Shown: piece after piece, positions 44,165-56,280 of the stretch
How the letters are laid out: each line of letters starts with the position of its first letter
Position numbering within the stretch: the stretch's first letter is position 1
NCBI GenBank assembly: GCA_009760885.1
Contig: CM019701.1
Coordinates: 39,921,515-39,985,514, forward strand
DNA length: 64,000 nt
Reading direction: 5' to 3'
Source: Achatina immaculata
Lineage: Eukaryota > Mollusca > Gastropoda > Stylommatophora > Achatinidae
The notes under the pieces: generated by a model
What the model was told of the DNA's origin: nothing
The model's input: the letters and a program-made list of their open reading frames with translations, nothing else
The model's database searches: none
Position numbers and translations under genes: made by a program

Positions 44165-45108
44165 TTCTTTAATTTTCCCAGCCATTAAGGATCATAAATA
44201 CTCTTGTAAATAAAGAAAGCAATCTGACTCACAAACTCTTAATGATGAACATACCTGTACTAACTTCAGTGAACATTTAAGGGAAGAAATTCATATTCTA
44301 AAATCTTCATTACCGACCCCCTAATTGTGACCTGAGTGTATTGACAACTTACAGCAAGAGTAAATGTTTAAAGCTAAAACAGTTAAGTATTCCTTTCCTT
44401 ACAGTCGGTGAAGTACATCCGATCTTAAAAAAAAAAAAACTAACTCGGTAGGATATAATGACATTAGTAACAAGATACTACTCTACTCTGCAAGTTATTG
44501 CAGACACACTAACATACACTCTTTCCCTGACGTTTTTAAACTCGTCAAAGTGTTTCCTCTTTTTAAAAGCTGGACAGATTAATGACCTCTCAAATTATAG
44601 ACCTTTCTCCATTTTGTCATCATTATCTAAACATCTTGAGAAAACATATACAAAAATTTAACACTGCTCCACATGCAGGAAAACAGTCTACTGATAGAGT
44701 CTGTCGGTCAGGCTTTAGACCAAATCACTCCGGCCATACAACATTAGCAAAAATGACAGAAAACTGGGAATCTAACATAAGTGATGATAAAATGTGTGAT
44801 GCTGTCTTTGTTGATTTCAAGAAAGCCTTAGATATGACTGATAATGAAATTCATAAAAAAACTGGAAGGTTATAGGCTAAATATATTATTACATCTGTTC
44901 TCTCAGGTAGAAAACAAGTAATTTGCTTTAGAAACAAAAAAAAATATCTCACTCTTCTGTGGTTGATACTTGTATTCCTCAAGGCTCCATTTTTGGTCCT
45001 TTTCTCTTTGCTGCCTGTGTTAGCGATTTACCACCATTTAAATCACTTTTCATGTGATCTTTTTGCAGGTGACTGCACTATTTACAATAGTGACTATGGC
45101 ATCAATAA
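44165..45108 (+). mobile_element. LINE C (CR1/L2-like), first half, interrupted
   Basis: Reads with frame breaks as PFLTVGEVHPILKKKKTNS, FPDVFKLVKVFPLFKS, INDLSNYRPFSILSSLSKHL (RT fingers), GFRPNHSGHTTLAKMTENW, VFVDFKKALDM (motif A, Asp kept), and after 44880 a broken motif B (VPQGSILGP-like) and a LFAGDCTIYN motif C where ADD is expected. These motifs belong to the CR1/L2/jockey side of LINEs. A family A copy splits it at 45108. Confidence 0.85.
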
Positions 45109-46693
45109 GTTGAGGAGATAGGTATAGATGAGTTATGGAATTCTTACAGCACAGCCATAATCACAGCAGCAAAAGTAAGCGCTGGATTGGAAAAACCAAA
45201 TAGAAAAGCATGGATATCAGATAAAACATGGAAGTATATACATGAAAGACGAGCAGTCAAATTAAACATGTTGAATGCAAAAGCAGATCATGAAAGAGAT
45301 TCGGCAAAAGCAAAATACAAAGACATAGACAAGAAAGTAAAAAGTTCAGCTAGAAGGGATAAAAGAGAATACATAGACAATATGACGATAGAGGCAGAAA
45401 AAACAGCAAAAACAGGAGACAGCAAAACTTTATATAACATACAAAAGAGGCTAACAGGTACTATTACATCTAAAGAAAGACCAATCCTTAGCAAAACTGG
45501 AACACTATTAACATCAAATAAAGACCAAAAGCAAAGATGGGCTGAACACTTCCAAGAAATACTCAATCGACCACACCCAAAAGAATTGTTAAACCTTGAA
45601 ACTGACTTACCAGTCCCACAACTAAATGTCAATCTAGATGAAATTAAATTGCATGAAATTGAAACAGCAATGAATTTAATGGCTAACAACAAAGCTGCAG
45701 GTGAAGATGAAATAACAGCCGAGATGCTAAAAGCTATCAATAGTGACAACATGAGACAACTACAGAGAATGTTTAACAAGATTTGGAAAGAAGAAATGGT
45801 CCCTTCTAACTGGAAGAAGGGAATCATTGTTAAAATACCAAAAAAGGGCAACCTTAGTGACTGTAACAACTGGAGAGGAGTAACCTTAATATCAGTTGTG
45901 TCAAAAGTATTTTGCAAGGTCATTTTGAATAGACTCAAAGATATAGTGGATACTGCAATGAGAGAAGAACAAGCAGGATTTCGAAAAGGGAGAAGCTGTC
46001 TCGACCAGATCTTTACTCTCAAAATAATACTTGAAGAACATATTGAAAAGCAGAAACCATTAATACTGAATTTCATAGATTTTAAGAAGGCATTTGATAG
46101 CATACACAGAGATTCATTATGGAGAATTTTATGTCTATATGGAATACCATCTAAAATTGTCAACATCATTAAGGACTTATACAACGGATATGGTTGTGCA
46201 GTCAAGACAGAAGAAGGGATGAGTGAATGGTTCCAGATTGAAACAGGCATGAAACAAGGATGTATACTGTCTCCTTTACTTTTTGGGATTACAATAGACT
46301 TCATAATGAAAAAATGCTGCACAGGTAACACAGGTATTGACTGGGTAGATGGGACCCAACTAGAAGATCTTGATTTTGCTGATGACATAACTCTTATCAG
46401 TAATAATGTGAATTCCATGCAAGAAGAAGATGGACATATGTTGGCCACTTGATGAGAAGCAATGAGCAGAGAATCCCAAAACAAGCTATCAAGTGGAACA
46501 CAACAGGCCGAAGAAAAAGAGGCAGACAGCGTGAAACTCTGAAGAGGACATTATTAAGAGAGGCCAAGTTAACAGGCATAAAATCCTTTGTTGAGGTTGA
46601 AAGACTCGCCGAAGACAGGAAAAATTGGCGAACTACTTTGCGAGCCCTATGTGACGTCTAACGGCACGGGAAGGATATAAGATATAAGATAAG
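45109..46693 (+). mobile_element. LINE A inserted in LINE C, with internal deletion
   Basis: The 8-bp duplication ATCAATAA (45101-45108 and 46694-46701) borders it. The frame 45187-46452 (421 codons) covers linker, GIIVKIPKKG, QAGFRKGRSC, FIDFKKAFDS, KQGCILSPLL and FADDITLIS. It then ends abruptly because about 480 bp are missing relative to 41427-41904; the junction lies in AAGAA present at both edges. The C-terminal tail goes on in frame 46449-46661 (KRGRQRETLKRTL to RALCDV). Nearly identical to the 39162 and 49491 copies, so it is young. Confidence 0.95.
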
Positions 46694-46701
46694 ATCAATA
46701 A

Positions 46702-47838
46702 CCTACAGACAACGCTCCCAAATGACATAAAAAGTTTGATTAAGTTGAGTAATAATAATAGTATGTTGATAAACAGCAACAAAACAAAATCTATGTTCTC
46801 AAATCAAGACAGAAACTACAGAATGCAACAAAAACTTCACTACAGCTTTGTGCTGGGACTGCGGAAATAGAAAACGTTCATGAACATAAAACTCTAGGAC
46901 TCATCATTGTTCGACATTTAACTTGGAATTCTCAAGTACACAATCTAATGAACTCGATAGCACAGAAGGTTTAACAAATAGCCAAAATTAAACACTTTAT
47001 CGACAAAGACACAGGAAAGATATACTACATATCACACATACAAACACGCTTAGATTACTGTTCCACAATCTGGGATGGCTGCTCTGTCTCAAACACAAAA
47101 AGGCTCCACTCACTTAACAAATGAACATTAAGTCTGATTTGTGGCAAACACCCAGTACAGACTGTAGATCAGCACAAACAACTCACAACTCTACCCTTCA
47201 AATATAGAGTAATTTTTTAACAAAGTTAAGCTTGTTCATAGAATTCTGTCGCACAATGCTCTGCCGTACTTGTGGTCACTATAATACTAGACATTGCCAG
47301 CGTTTAAAAAAACTGTCTTATTCCTAAACCCAGGATTGATCTGTACAAGAAAATTATTGCATACTCTGCAGTACAGCTCTGGAACACCCTCCCCTGCCAT
47401 TTAAAAATCCATTAGTAATATTCATCCTTTAACTCAAAACTTTTTCAATATTTACTTACTTGTAACTCTATGCCTCCATAGAATAACAAGTAGTCTCTCA
47501 ACCCATAGCTCGTCAGACATAAAGTTCTAAAAGGACATAGTTCTAAAAGTGACTTATCACATCTTGTTCGAAATTAGTTTAATAAATGTTAAAGAATATG
47601 TGTTAGAAGAACTATACTGAAAATGTACTTTAGTTTATGTGTATGTCTGATGTATACGCGCGCGCTCGCTATATTGTTAGATTAATTATTTATTCTCATA
47701 TACTATGAATGTAATAACTTTGCACTCTTTTGATATGTTTTTTCTTCATGTAATTGTATAATTGTATACAAATGATGAAGGGCAGAGAGTAAGTCCATTT
47801 TTTTACCCTTTAAAAATAAAGATGACTGACTCATTGCT
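46702..47838 (+). mobile_element. LINE C, second half with 3' end
   Basis: Continues LINE C after the family A insertion: INNLQTTLPNDIKSL, INSNKTKSMF, a HEHKTLGLIIVRHLTWNS-like thumb, IAKIKHFID, RLDYCSTIWDGCS-like and LHSLNK, all with frame breaks. The 3' end GAAGGGCAGAGAGTAAG, TTTACCCTTTAAAAATAAAG and GACTGACTC links it to the short ends at 7663 and 11838. Confidence 0.85.
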
Positions 47839-47841
47839 GCA

Positions 47842-48245
47842 GATAAAGTTCGATTCAATTCCTCTCTGTTTCTAATATTCTCTCTCCAGTTGGTGACACC
47901 AATTTCCTTTATATTCTCTTCTATGTTTTATTTCCATCTCTGTCTTGGTCTACCCCTTGGTCTTGTTTTTCTCATCTCTTGTACATACATTATTTTTGTT
48001 TGTCTGTTCTCTTTCATTCTTTCTGCATGGCCCAATCAGTGTAATTTGTTCAGTTTCAAGACATTTATAGTTCGTTGAGATTTAAATAAGCTCTTCAGTC
48101 CAGTGTTCTTTCTAGCTCTCCATTCTCCACTTTTGGTATCCTTTATGGGCCCAAAGATTCGTCTCAGGATCGTGTTCTCAAAGATCTGTAATTGTTGTTC
48201 ATCTTTGTTTGTTGTACTCCACGTTTCAGATTATAACAGCTATGT
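47842..48245 (-). mobile_element. LINE reverse-transcriptase C-terminus, decayed
   Basis: Minus strand, in more than one frame: a TWSTTNKDEQQLQIFE-like stretch, RIFGPIKDTKSGEWRARKN, TINVLKLNKLHWAMQKE, KTKGRPRQRWKHNIEENIKE and TNWRENIRNREELNR. This is a C-terminal RT tail, different from A-F. It abuts the LINE C tail at 47838. Confidence 0.75.
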
Positions 48246-48307
48246 AAATTAGTAACTAAGTAAGCTACTTTTTATAAAGGATATCACAATTCTTACTAAC
48301 AGATCGT

Positions 48308-48349
48308 AGTAGTAATAGCAGTAGTAGCAGTAGTAGTAGTAGCAGCAGC

Positions 48350-48398
<49 letters not shown>

Positions 48399-48399
48399 A
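48308..48399 (+). repeat. AGT/AGC microsatellite
   Basis: About 30 AGT units with AGC interruptions. Confidence 0.95.
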
Positions 48400-48748
48400 G
48401 ACGAAGAAATACATCTTTTAAATGAATATTTCTATAAGGGAAATAATAATAATTTTTTTAATTCAAGGGATATAACAATATAAATTACTATATTTTTATG
48501 CAGTTATTCCTATTTCCGCTATTTTGACAGCTGATGTGTGTAACTGGATCTCTAAAACTGAAAAGTGGGGAATGGGTTAAAGTGACTTTCCAGAGGAGTG
48601 TGTCCAATAATTAAGGCTGAATCGAAGGATCCACCCGTGTAGGGACCAGCTTTATGTGACCGGGCAAGCAGTCGGTGCATTCTTTTCTTCCTACATTCAT
48701 TAAGAGCGTTTATGGTATTCTATGCCCCGTGATCTCGTGATATCCTGT

Positions 48749-49006
48749 AGTTAAACAATTAATTAGGATTAGTTTTACGTTGTATCATTGAGTCCCATTG
48801 GCTGCTTGGAGCTCATTTCGTTTTATTTTCTGCTCCCTCTCTGGTTTTGTCCAGCGAGTTTTGCGTGATAGATGTTTTCCATGAAGGTAGATAGATGTTT
48901 TTTAAATCTATCCTTGAAGGTAGATTGATGTTTTCCTGTAGTTAAACAATGAATTAGGAATTAGTTTTACATTCTATCATTGAGTCCCATTGGGTGCTCA
49001 TTTCGT
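48749..49006. repeat. imperfect direct duplication, about 72 bp, 187 bp apart
   Basis: TAGTTAAACAAT, AATTAGGA, TTAGTTTTAC, ATCATTGAGTCCCATTGG and GCTCATTTCGT occur at 48749-48823 and again at 48936-49006 with a few differences. No gene is seen from 48400 to 49439. Confidence 0.85.
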
Positions 49007-49439
49007 AGCATTAGTGAAGTCTTGTTTATCTTACGATGAGAATCAGCTAAAGATGGCCCCTTTTTTCTTTGTAACGTGCAGTCGAGAACTCCAGATCAAA
49101 ACAAGAGGATTACTATAAGATTCGTGTAGGACTGTGCTCTGTGCCACTACTTTAGTCCATGAAGTATCTTAGTTCTTTGTCTTTCCCTATCTCTTTTTTT
49201 TCCTCCCTCCTCTACTTTTCCTATTGTCACTGAGTGTTCCTGTTTGAATCTTCTCAAAACATGTTCTACAAATCTGGACTGCCGTGTCTATGAGCATTAC
49301 AATGTGGAGTCCAAGCCTGCAGCAATCGCATGACGTGAGGAGCTTTCTGTTCAGTCTAATGATGCCAGCCGTGCTTAAATCATCAGCGAAACAGTGGATC
49401 GTATTGCATGATTCCACTATGAAAACTACAAAGAACTAT

Positions 49440-49490
49440 TATATATATTATTATATATATTATATATTATATACATTATATATATATATA
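49440..49490. repeat. TA-rich microsatellite
   Basis: ATATATTATTATATATAT-type run immediately before the family A LINE, probably its target site. Confidence 0.9.
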
Positions 49491-50956
49491 TGGCTAACAA
49501 CAAAGCTGCAGGTGAAGATGAAATAACAGCCGAGATGCTAAAAGCTATCAATAGTGACAACATGAGACAACTACAGAGAATGTTTAACAAGATTTGGAAA
49601 GAAGAAAAGGTCCCTTCTAATTGGAAGAAGGGAATCATTGTTAAAATACCAAAAAAGGGCAACCTTAGTGACTGTAACAACTGGAGAGGAGTAACCTTAA
49701 TATCAGTTGTGTCAAAAGTATTTTGCAAGGTCATTTTGAATAGACTCAAAGATATAGTGGATACTGCAATGAGAGAACAACAAGCAGGATTTCGAAAAGG
49801 GAGAAGCTGTCTCGACCAGATCTTTACTCTCAGAATAATACTTGAAGAACATATTGAAAAGCAGAAACCATTAATACTGAATTTCATAGATTTTAAGAAG
49901 GCATTTGATAGCATACACAGAGATTCATTATGGAGAATTTTATGTCTATATGGAATACCATCTAAAATTGTCAACATCATTAAGGACTTATACAATGGAT
50001 ATGGTTGTGCAGTCAAGACAGAAGAAGGGATGAGTGAATGGTTCCAGATTGAAACAGGCGTGAAACAAGGATGTATACTGTCTCCTTTACTTTTTGGGAT
50101 TACAATAGACTTCATAATGAAAAAATGCTGCACAGGTAACACAGGTATTGACTGGGTAGATGGGACCCAACTAGAAGATCTTGATTTTGCTGATGACATA
50201 ACTCTTATCAGTAATAATGTGAATTCCATGCAAGAAAAAACAGATAGCCTGTCTTCACTGGCTAGCAAAATAGGACTTGAAATTAACAAGGACAAAACAA
50301 AAATAATGAAAATTCCCTTCAATCAAAATGGAAAAATACACATAGAAGGGACAGATATTGAAGAAGTCAATCAATTTGCATACCTTGGCAGCTACATAGA
50401 CCAGGATGGTGACACTAGAAAGGAAGTTAGGATCAGAATTGCAAAAGCAGCATCAATCTTCAAGAATCTTGAGAACATATGGAATTCAAAAGTTATAAGC
50501 ACAAAAACCAAGTTAAGACTATTCAATTCAAATGTAATATCCACCCTCATTTATGCATGCGAAAGCTGGAAAACAACTAAAGAAATAGAAAAGAAATTAG
50601 ACTCTTTTGAAAACAAATGCCTAAGGAAAATACTCGGCATCAAGTGGAATGAATTCAAGAACAATGCAGAGATAAGACAGGTGACTGAACAACAACCAGT
50701 CTCACGGGTGATCAGGAAAAGGAGATGGACATATGTTGGCCACTTGATGAGAAGAAATGAGCAGAGAATCCCAAAACAAGCTATCAAGTGGAACACAACA
50801 GGCCGAAGAAAAAGGGGCAGACCGCGTGAAACTCTGAAGAGAACATTATTAAGAGAGGCCAAGTTAACAGGCATAAAATCCTTTGTTGAGGTTGAAAGAC
50901 TCGCCGAAGACAGGAAAAATTGGCGAACTACTTTGCGAGCCCTATGTGACGTCTGA
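49490..50956 (+). CDS. LINE A reverse transcriptase, intact 488-codon fragment
   Basis: Reverse transcriptase domain and complete C-terminus with no frameshift or stop. GIIVKIPKKG at residues 48-57, QAGFRKGRSC 98-107, FIDFKKAFDS with the motif A Asp at 132-141, KQGCILSPLL 192-201, FADD catalytic pair at 233-236, KIGLEINKDKTKIM 260-273, then the FAYLGSYIDQDG thumb, RRWTYVGHLMRR and KRGRPRETLKR, ending in RALCDV. The endonuclease, linker and any promoter are missing, so it cannot move by itself. The first Met is fortuitous, in the middle of the parental protein. It shows that family A was active recently. Confidence 0.9.
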   Translation: MANNKAAGEDEITAEMLKAINSDNMRQLQRMFNKIWKEEKVPSNWKKGIIVKIPKKGNLSDCNNWRGVTLISVVSKVFCKVILNRLKDIVDTAMREQQAGFRKGRSCLDQIFTLRIILEEHIEKQKPLILNFIDFKKAFDSIHRDSLWRILCLYGIPSKIVNIIKDLYNGYGCAVKTEEGMSEWFQIETGVKQGCILSPLLFGITIDFIMKKCCTGNTGIDWVDGTQLEDLDFADDITLISNNVNSMQEKTDSLSSLASKIGLEINKDKTKIMKIPFNQNGKIHIEGTDIEEVNQFAYLGSYIDQDGDTRKEVRIRIAKAASIFKNLENIWNSKVISTKTKLRLFNSNVISTLIYACESWKTTKEIEKKLDSFENKCLRKILGIKWNEFKNNAEIRQVTEQQPVSRVIRKRRWTYVGHLMRRNEQRIPKQAIKWNTTGRRKRGRPRETLKRTLLREAKLTGIKSFVEVERLAEDRKNWRTTLRALCDV

Positions 50957-50998
50957 CGGCACGGGAAGGATATAAGATATAAGATATAAGATATATAT
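49491..50998 (+). mobile_element. LINE A, 5'-truncated, youngest-looking copy
   Basis: Begins in the RT domain directly at a TA microsatellite and ends with GGCACGGGAAGG and TATAAGATATAAG units at 50958-50998. Because both flanks are TA-rich, a target-site duplication cannot be told apart from the microsatellite. No disruption in its coding part. Confidence 0.93.
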
Positions 50999-51015
50999 AT
51001 GAGATATAGTATATG

Positions 51016-52308
51016 CAGGGTCCGACAATTAAGTAATGATACTAATTACAGTTTTAAAAAAGCAACAGTTGAAGATATAACCTGTATTTTATTCAAAATA
51101 AGCCCTTTGTGCATTGATACAGCGGGTGGCACGATCTAACAAACACTGCAGCGACCTCTGCAGTTCTTCTGTTGGTGTGGACCTTAAACTCGATGTTATG
51201 GCCCTTTGGATGTTATCAGTATCGTCAAGGAAGCGTCATTTCAATAATAACGTTAATTTTGGGAATAGAAAATAATGGCAGGTAGACAAATCTGGGGAAT
51301 AGGGTGGATGGTTGAGAACACACACTTGTTTGGGGCCAAAAATTCCTGTACAACTACCGCCCGGTGAGCCAGTGCATTATCATGAAGAAAGAAAACAAAA
51401 CTGCCAGGTGTTGAATACTCGTGTCGGACTAGGAGAATCCTTTTCAATAGGCGTTTCAAAATAATTAAATAAGCTTTAGCACTGACAGTATGTCGCTCTG
51501 GAATAAATTCTTTGTGAATAACTCCTTTTCTGTCGTAGAAGCACACCAACATTGTCATCACTTTCGACTTCTGAAGATGAATTTTTTGTCCTTTGGTGAA
51601 GATGATGACTTCAACTGAGCACTTTGCCGTTTAGTTGTGGTATCATAGCGGAAAATCAATGTTTAACCTGCTACAATTAAATTTAAGAAATGTTTATTTC
51701 TGCGAAACGTTACGATGGTGTCTTTGTATACTAAACACGCTGATGTTTTTGATCATCAGATAACGAATGTGGTACAAACCGGTAAGCAACTTTTTTGTTG
51801 CCCAAATCTTCCACTAAAATTGTACGACTGGTTAACCAAATTCATCTGCCATCATCGTCACAGTCAGACAACGATCTTCGTGTATATGATTATCTGACTT
51901 TTGCAATGAGTTCCTCATTACGAACATAATTTGGGCGTCCATGTTTAGTTGCAGTTGTAACCGTTTCCACACCACTTTTGAATCGTGAATACCACCTGAA
52001 TAGCTCCGCACGAGATAAACAATTATCCTCATAAACGTGCCGCATCAATTCATCTGTCTCAATGGCACTTTACCGAGTTTTAAACAGAATTTAATGCTAG
52101 CTTTTTGCTCCATGCTGATTACCTAAAGATGAACCTCTGGCTAGGTCAACAAATGGCTACTAGTTCGTCGTCTGCTTATCGGGCAGAGGTGAAAAGTTGC
52201 CAGATCATAGACGAAGGTTGCCTCTTTGGATTCCATGCTTTGCTTCATAGCTGACATTTTTCTTTTGGCCATAATAAATCAGACTCATTACTTAATTGTC
52301 GGACCTTG
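51016..52308 (-). mobile_element. mariner transposon (Mos1-like), minus strand
   Basis: A 1293-bp element. The left end CAGGGTCCGACAATTAAGTA and the complement of the right end CAAGGTCCGACAATTAAGTA agree at 19 of 20 positions and further inside (ATGA). TA flanks the right end (52309-52310). TG is at the left, probably a mutated TA. It starts 17 bp after the family A tail. Confidence 0.93.
51250..52115 (-). pseudogene. mariner transposase, inactivated
   Basis: Minus strand, N to C: MEQKASIKFCLKLGK near 52110 (helix-turn-helix start), a broken middle with HDSKVVWKRLQ, HEDRCLTVTMMADEFG (51832-51880), a first catalytic Asp region lost in frame breaks, FYDRKGVIHKEFIPE, LKRLLKRI, PGSFVFFLHDNALAHRA (second Asp) and a shifted HPIPQICLPA where PYSPDLxPxD is expected. 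Several stops and frameshifts. It would cut and rejoin the element ends if intact. Confidence 0.88.
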
Positions 52309-52310
52309 TA

Positions 52311-53070
52311 TTTACTATATGTAGCGACCCAAAATCATATTTTATGTTAAAGCTAGAATGGATCTACCGGTGGCTTTTCAGATGGGAAGGTATGAGTTGT
52401 AGATCTCACAAACTCTTTATCATGAAGCTGAACACTGGGAATATCAGTTCTCAACTACTTCACTACCACACAGTAACACTGAATTAAAATATCACTTTCT
52501 AGAAATAGAAATTATTAATTAGAGCCACAAAAGTTATAAATCTTATCTTCGAAGTTATGACAGCAGCCGCAACTCTCATGAATCATAATAAACATTCAAA
52601 GAAAATATATCATACACAAGCAAGTTCGCTTGTTATGTTGGACATAACTAGCTGTTTGTTTACATATTTTTTATGATAAATACGTCCTGACGGCTTCCTT
52701 TACAGATTTGCTGCAATAATGTTAACCAGCCACTTAACATTGCTGACACTGAGTGCAAGATTTAACACAGCCCACCAACGTAAGACGATCTCTCAAATTT
52801 TTGCAAAGCAGTTTTTATTCACTTCACTTATTCACCCATACAGAAGCTAAGCTGACGCACAGAGTGAAAGAATCTTTAAATAACAGAGTATTTGTATTCC
52901 TCAAGAACATGACGTTCATTCTGTGGTGCGTTCGAATCTTCAGTTGTTAGTATTCAAAGCGAAGTGTCAAAAGACTGGTCCAAGTTAGTCTAAGGGCGTA
53001 TTTGAGTATTCCTTGTTTGTTAGATCTCTCATGACGTTTTTAACTTTATTTTCATTTTTATTTTTAGATG
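52311..53070. other. no recognisable gene
   Basis: AT-rich sequence without repeat, transposon or coding signal that I can support. Confidence 0.45.
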
Positions 53071-53073
53071 TGA

Positions 53074-53540
<467 letters not shown>

Positions 53541-53787
53541 TCTATCCTTTACTATATTTAATTTAATTTTATAAATATTTGGCATTTATATAATATAACA
53601 TGCAATTATTGTAAATATCTCTACTTTTTAAAGCTTTAGTCAGTGCATACAGTTAGTAACATACTTGTACAACTTTTGTTAAAAATATTATGACGCTAAT
53701 TTTAAACATGACACTGACTGGTTTAGAACTTTATGTGCAGTGTCTGCCCGCGAGTTTTATCATTTGTAGTTTCATTTATATAAGTCA

Positions 53788-53789
<2 letters not shown>

Positions 53790-53849
<60 letters not shown>
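53790..53849. repeat. TA microsatellite
   Basis: About 29 TA units. Confidence 0.97.
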
Positions 53850-53852
<3 letters not shown>

Positions 53853-54149
53853 ATGTTTGTACAAAATCTTGTTTTTTGGTTTTTTTTTCATAAACGTCTA
53901 GATCAGATATTCTCACCACGCCCCAGGTCCCTGTCGTATTTTTTCAACCCAGGCTGTTTCTCAAATCCTCTACTATGTACGGTATCTACTATATATATAT
54001 ATAATCTAGAAAAGGATTTTCACCTTTACCCATTCTGTTATGGTGCTAATTTATTAAAGGAAAATAATTTAATGTCTCCAGGGGAAACCAACCAGCTGCT
54101 TCTTAGATGTAGTCACTGTTTTATTAAGAGAGACATACAGGACAGCACT

Positions 54150-54365
54150 GTCATGAGCAGAAAGTGACAATGGATTGGTCACATTATGAGAATGACACAC
54201 CAATCCGTACCACGAATCGCTTTGATGTGGACTCCACGGGCCTAAAGAAACATGAGAGGATCAAGAGAGATATGGAGACTTAAAGCAGAGAAATTGCTGG
54301 TAAACGAAGGACTGATACCAGCAATCACATGTGTCTTGGGCACTGAAAGGACAAGTGAAAGAGAT
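54150..54365 (+). mobile_element. LINE E-like C-terminus, decayed
   Basis: RKxQWIGHIMRMTHQSVPRI, ALMWTPRA, GSREIWRLKAEKLLVNEGL in two frames, and an ending VLGTE followed by a GA-type tail. Diverged relative of family E, recognised by the shared order GHxxRM, xWTP, W and GA tail. Confidence 0.7.
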
Positions 54366-54741
54366 TGATAGAGAGAGAGAGAGAGAAGAGAAATAGAGAG
54401 AGAAATAGAGAGAGAAATAGAGAGAGAGAAAGAGAGAGAGGAACAGAGAGAGACACAGAGAAGAGAGAGAGAAAGAAAGAGTGAATGAGAGAGAGAAATA
54501 GAGAGAGAGAGAAAGAGAGAGAAAGAAAGATGGAAAGAAAGAGAGAAGAGAAGAGAAGAGAAAGAGAGAGAGAAAGAGAAATATAGAGAGAAAGAGAGAA
54601 AAAACAGAGAGAAATAGAGAGAGAAAGAGAGAGAAATAGAGAGAGAGAAAGAGAGAAAGAGAGAGAAATAGAAAAGAGAGAGAAATAGATAGAGAGAAAG
54701 AGAGAGAAATATATATAGAGAGAAATAGAGAGATATAGATA
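54366..54741 (+). repeat. GA/GAAA/GAAATA purine microsatellite
   Basis: A 370-bp purine tract with higher-order GAGAGAAATA words, starting exactly at the LINE E-like 3' end. Open frames on the minus strand (Ser/Leu/Phe/Ile) are artefacts. Confidence 0.95.
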
Positions 54742-55116
54742 GCCCAAGCTGTGTTATTAAAATATTTCATGACGTGCTGCATTACCTGACTACTACTTTC
54801 TCCTTGTCAACGCCCCAGACGCACGACGGGTAGATCGACCTTTTATCTACGCCCCTGATAACTTGCGGAGAATATTAGGAGAGAGCGATCGCTTATAGAT
54901 CGATACGTTACTAAATAGAAGCGGTAAATGACAGCCAATTAGTTGAATAACTTCGCTTCAGGCAGTCGTCAGAAACACACCCCAGTAGGTGAAGTGTATA
55001 GCAGTATCTGACTGTCTTTAGCTTGACAGATGTTTGGAGGATCTGTTTTATAAAATAGATACGATTCGTTAAATGTTACAATTTATAGAATATCTGAGAC
55101 TTTCCCCGATCAGTTT

Positions 55117-55502
55117 GTTTTGCTACAGAAAACTTAATGTGTTTTGCTACAGAAAACTTAATGTGTTTTGCTACAGAAAACTTAATGTGTTTTGCTACAG
55201 AAAACTTAATGTGTTTTGCTACAGAAAACTTAATGTGTTTTGCTACAGAAAACTTAATGTGTTTTGCTACAGAAAACGTAATGTGTTTTGCTACAGAAAA
55301 CTTAATGTGTTTTGCTACAGAAAACGTAATGTGTTTTGCTACAGAAAAACGTAATGTGTTTTGCTACAGAAAACGTAATGTGTTTTGCTACAGAAAAACG
55401 TAATGTGTTTTGCTACAGAAAACGTAATGTGTTTTGCTACAGAAAACGTAATGTGTTTTGCTACAGAAAACGTAATGTGTTTTGCTACAGAAAACGTAAT
55501 GT
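55117..55502. repeat. 24-bp minisatellite, about 16 units
   Basis: The unit is TTTTGCTACAGAAAACTTAA TGTG. Left units have CTT, right units CGT. Two units carry an extra A (25 bp), which shifts the spurious open frames. From 54742 to 55116 no feature is seen. Confidence 0.96.
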
Positions 55503-56280
55503 TAATTGTTTCAAATACATTTACTCTAAAATGGTGTAGTGAAATTAAAACTTACCATAGACATGATGAAGTAAATATACAGAATGTAATTATAATTTAA
55601 ATATAGTTCAGATGTCTTAATTATAGAATAACCGATTTTGATATTAATAGCTGAAAGCTAAAACGTCCATTATTTTATTTCGTAACGTCAAGATACAACT
55701 TTATACTAAATACGTATCGCTATTTAAATGTACTTTCAAATGAATACTCGGATTCGTTTCAAAGTTCAGTTATATTTTTTTTCCTGTTATCAGTTCTTTC
55801 CCCTCTGAGACAGCCGCCAATGTAGACCAGATATGGGCTCCAGTTCTTGGGTTTACATTCTACTTTCTATGATAACATTTGCTGGATGGTTGAGATGTAT
55901 TCAGGGGCAACTGGTGAGTTAATAACCGAAAATTATCTCTCACTCTTCAGTAAATGTGAAAACGGTTTGCTAACAAGATGAACGAGAGAAATTTTGTGAC
56001 AGAAATAAAGTTATATTCAGTTACATAAACGTGGACACTCATTCAGGAAATGACTTGAAAATAGTGTAGATGCCGCTTCTTAATGTCTCTTTTATCTACA
56101 AGACTGGGCTATTTATGCTTTGCTCAGATTTTCTGTTTTTCTGTTTTTGGTCTTTGCAAAGAATGTTCCTTGGTCTTCTCCTCATTCTCCTCTTTCTTCT
56201 TATTTTTTTTTTTTCCGTATTACCCTCATTTTACTTTGCTGAATAATGAAATCGTAGTATTAAAAATACAGGATTCTCCG
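55503..56280. other. no recognisable gene
   Basis: AT-rich. GCCAATGTAGACCAGATATGG near 55815 and what follows show no coding signal. The frame 56083-56652 runs across unrelated segments and into the LINE B end, so it is not called. Confidence 0.4.
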
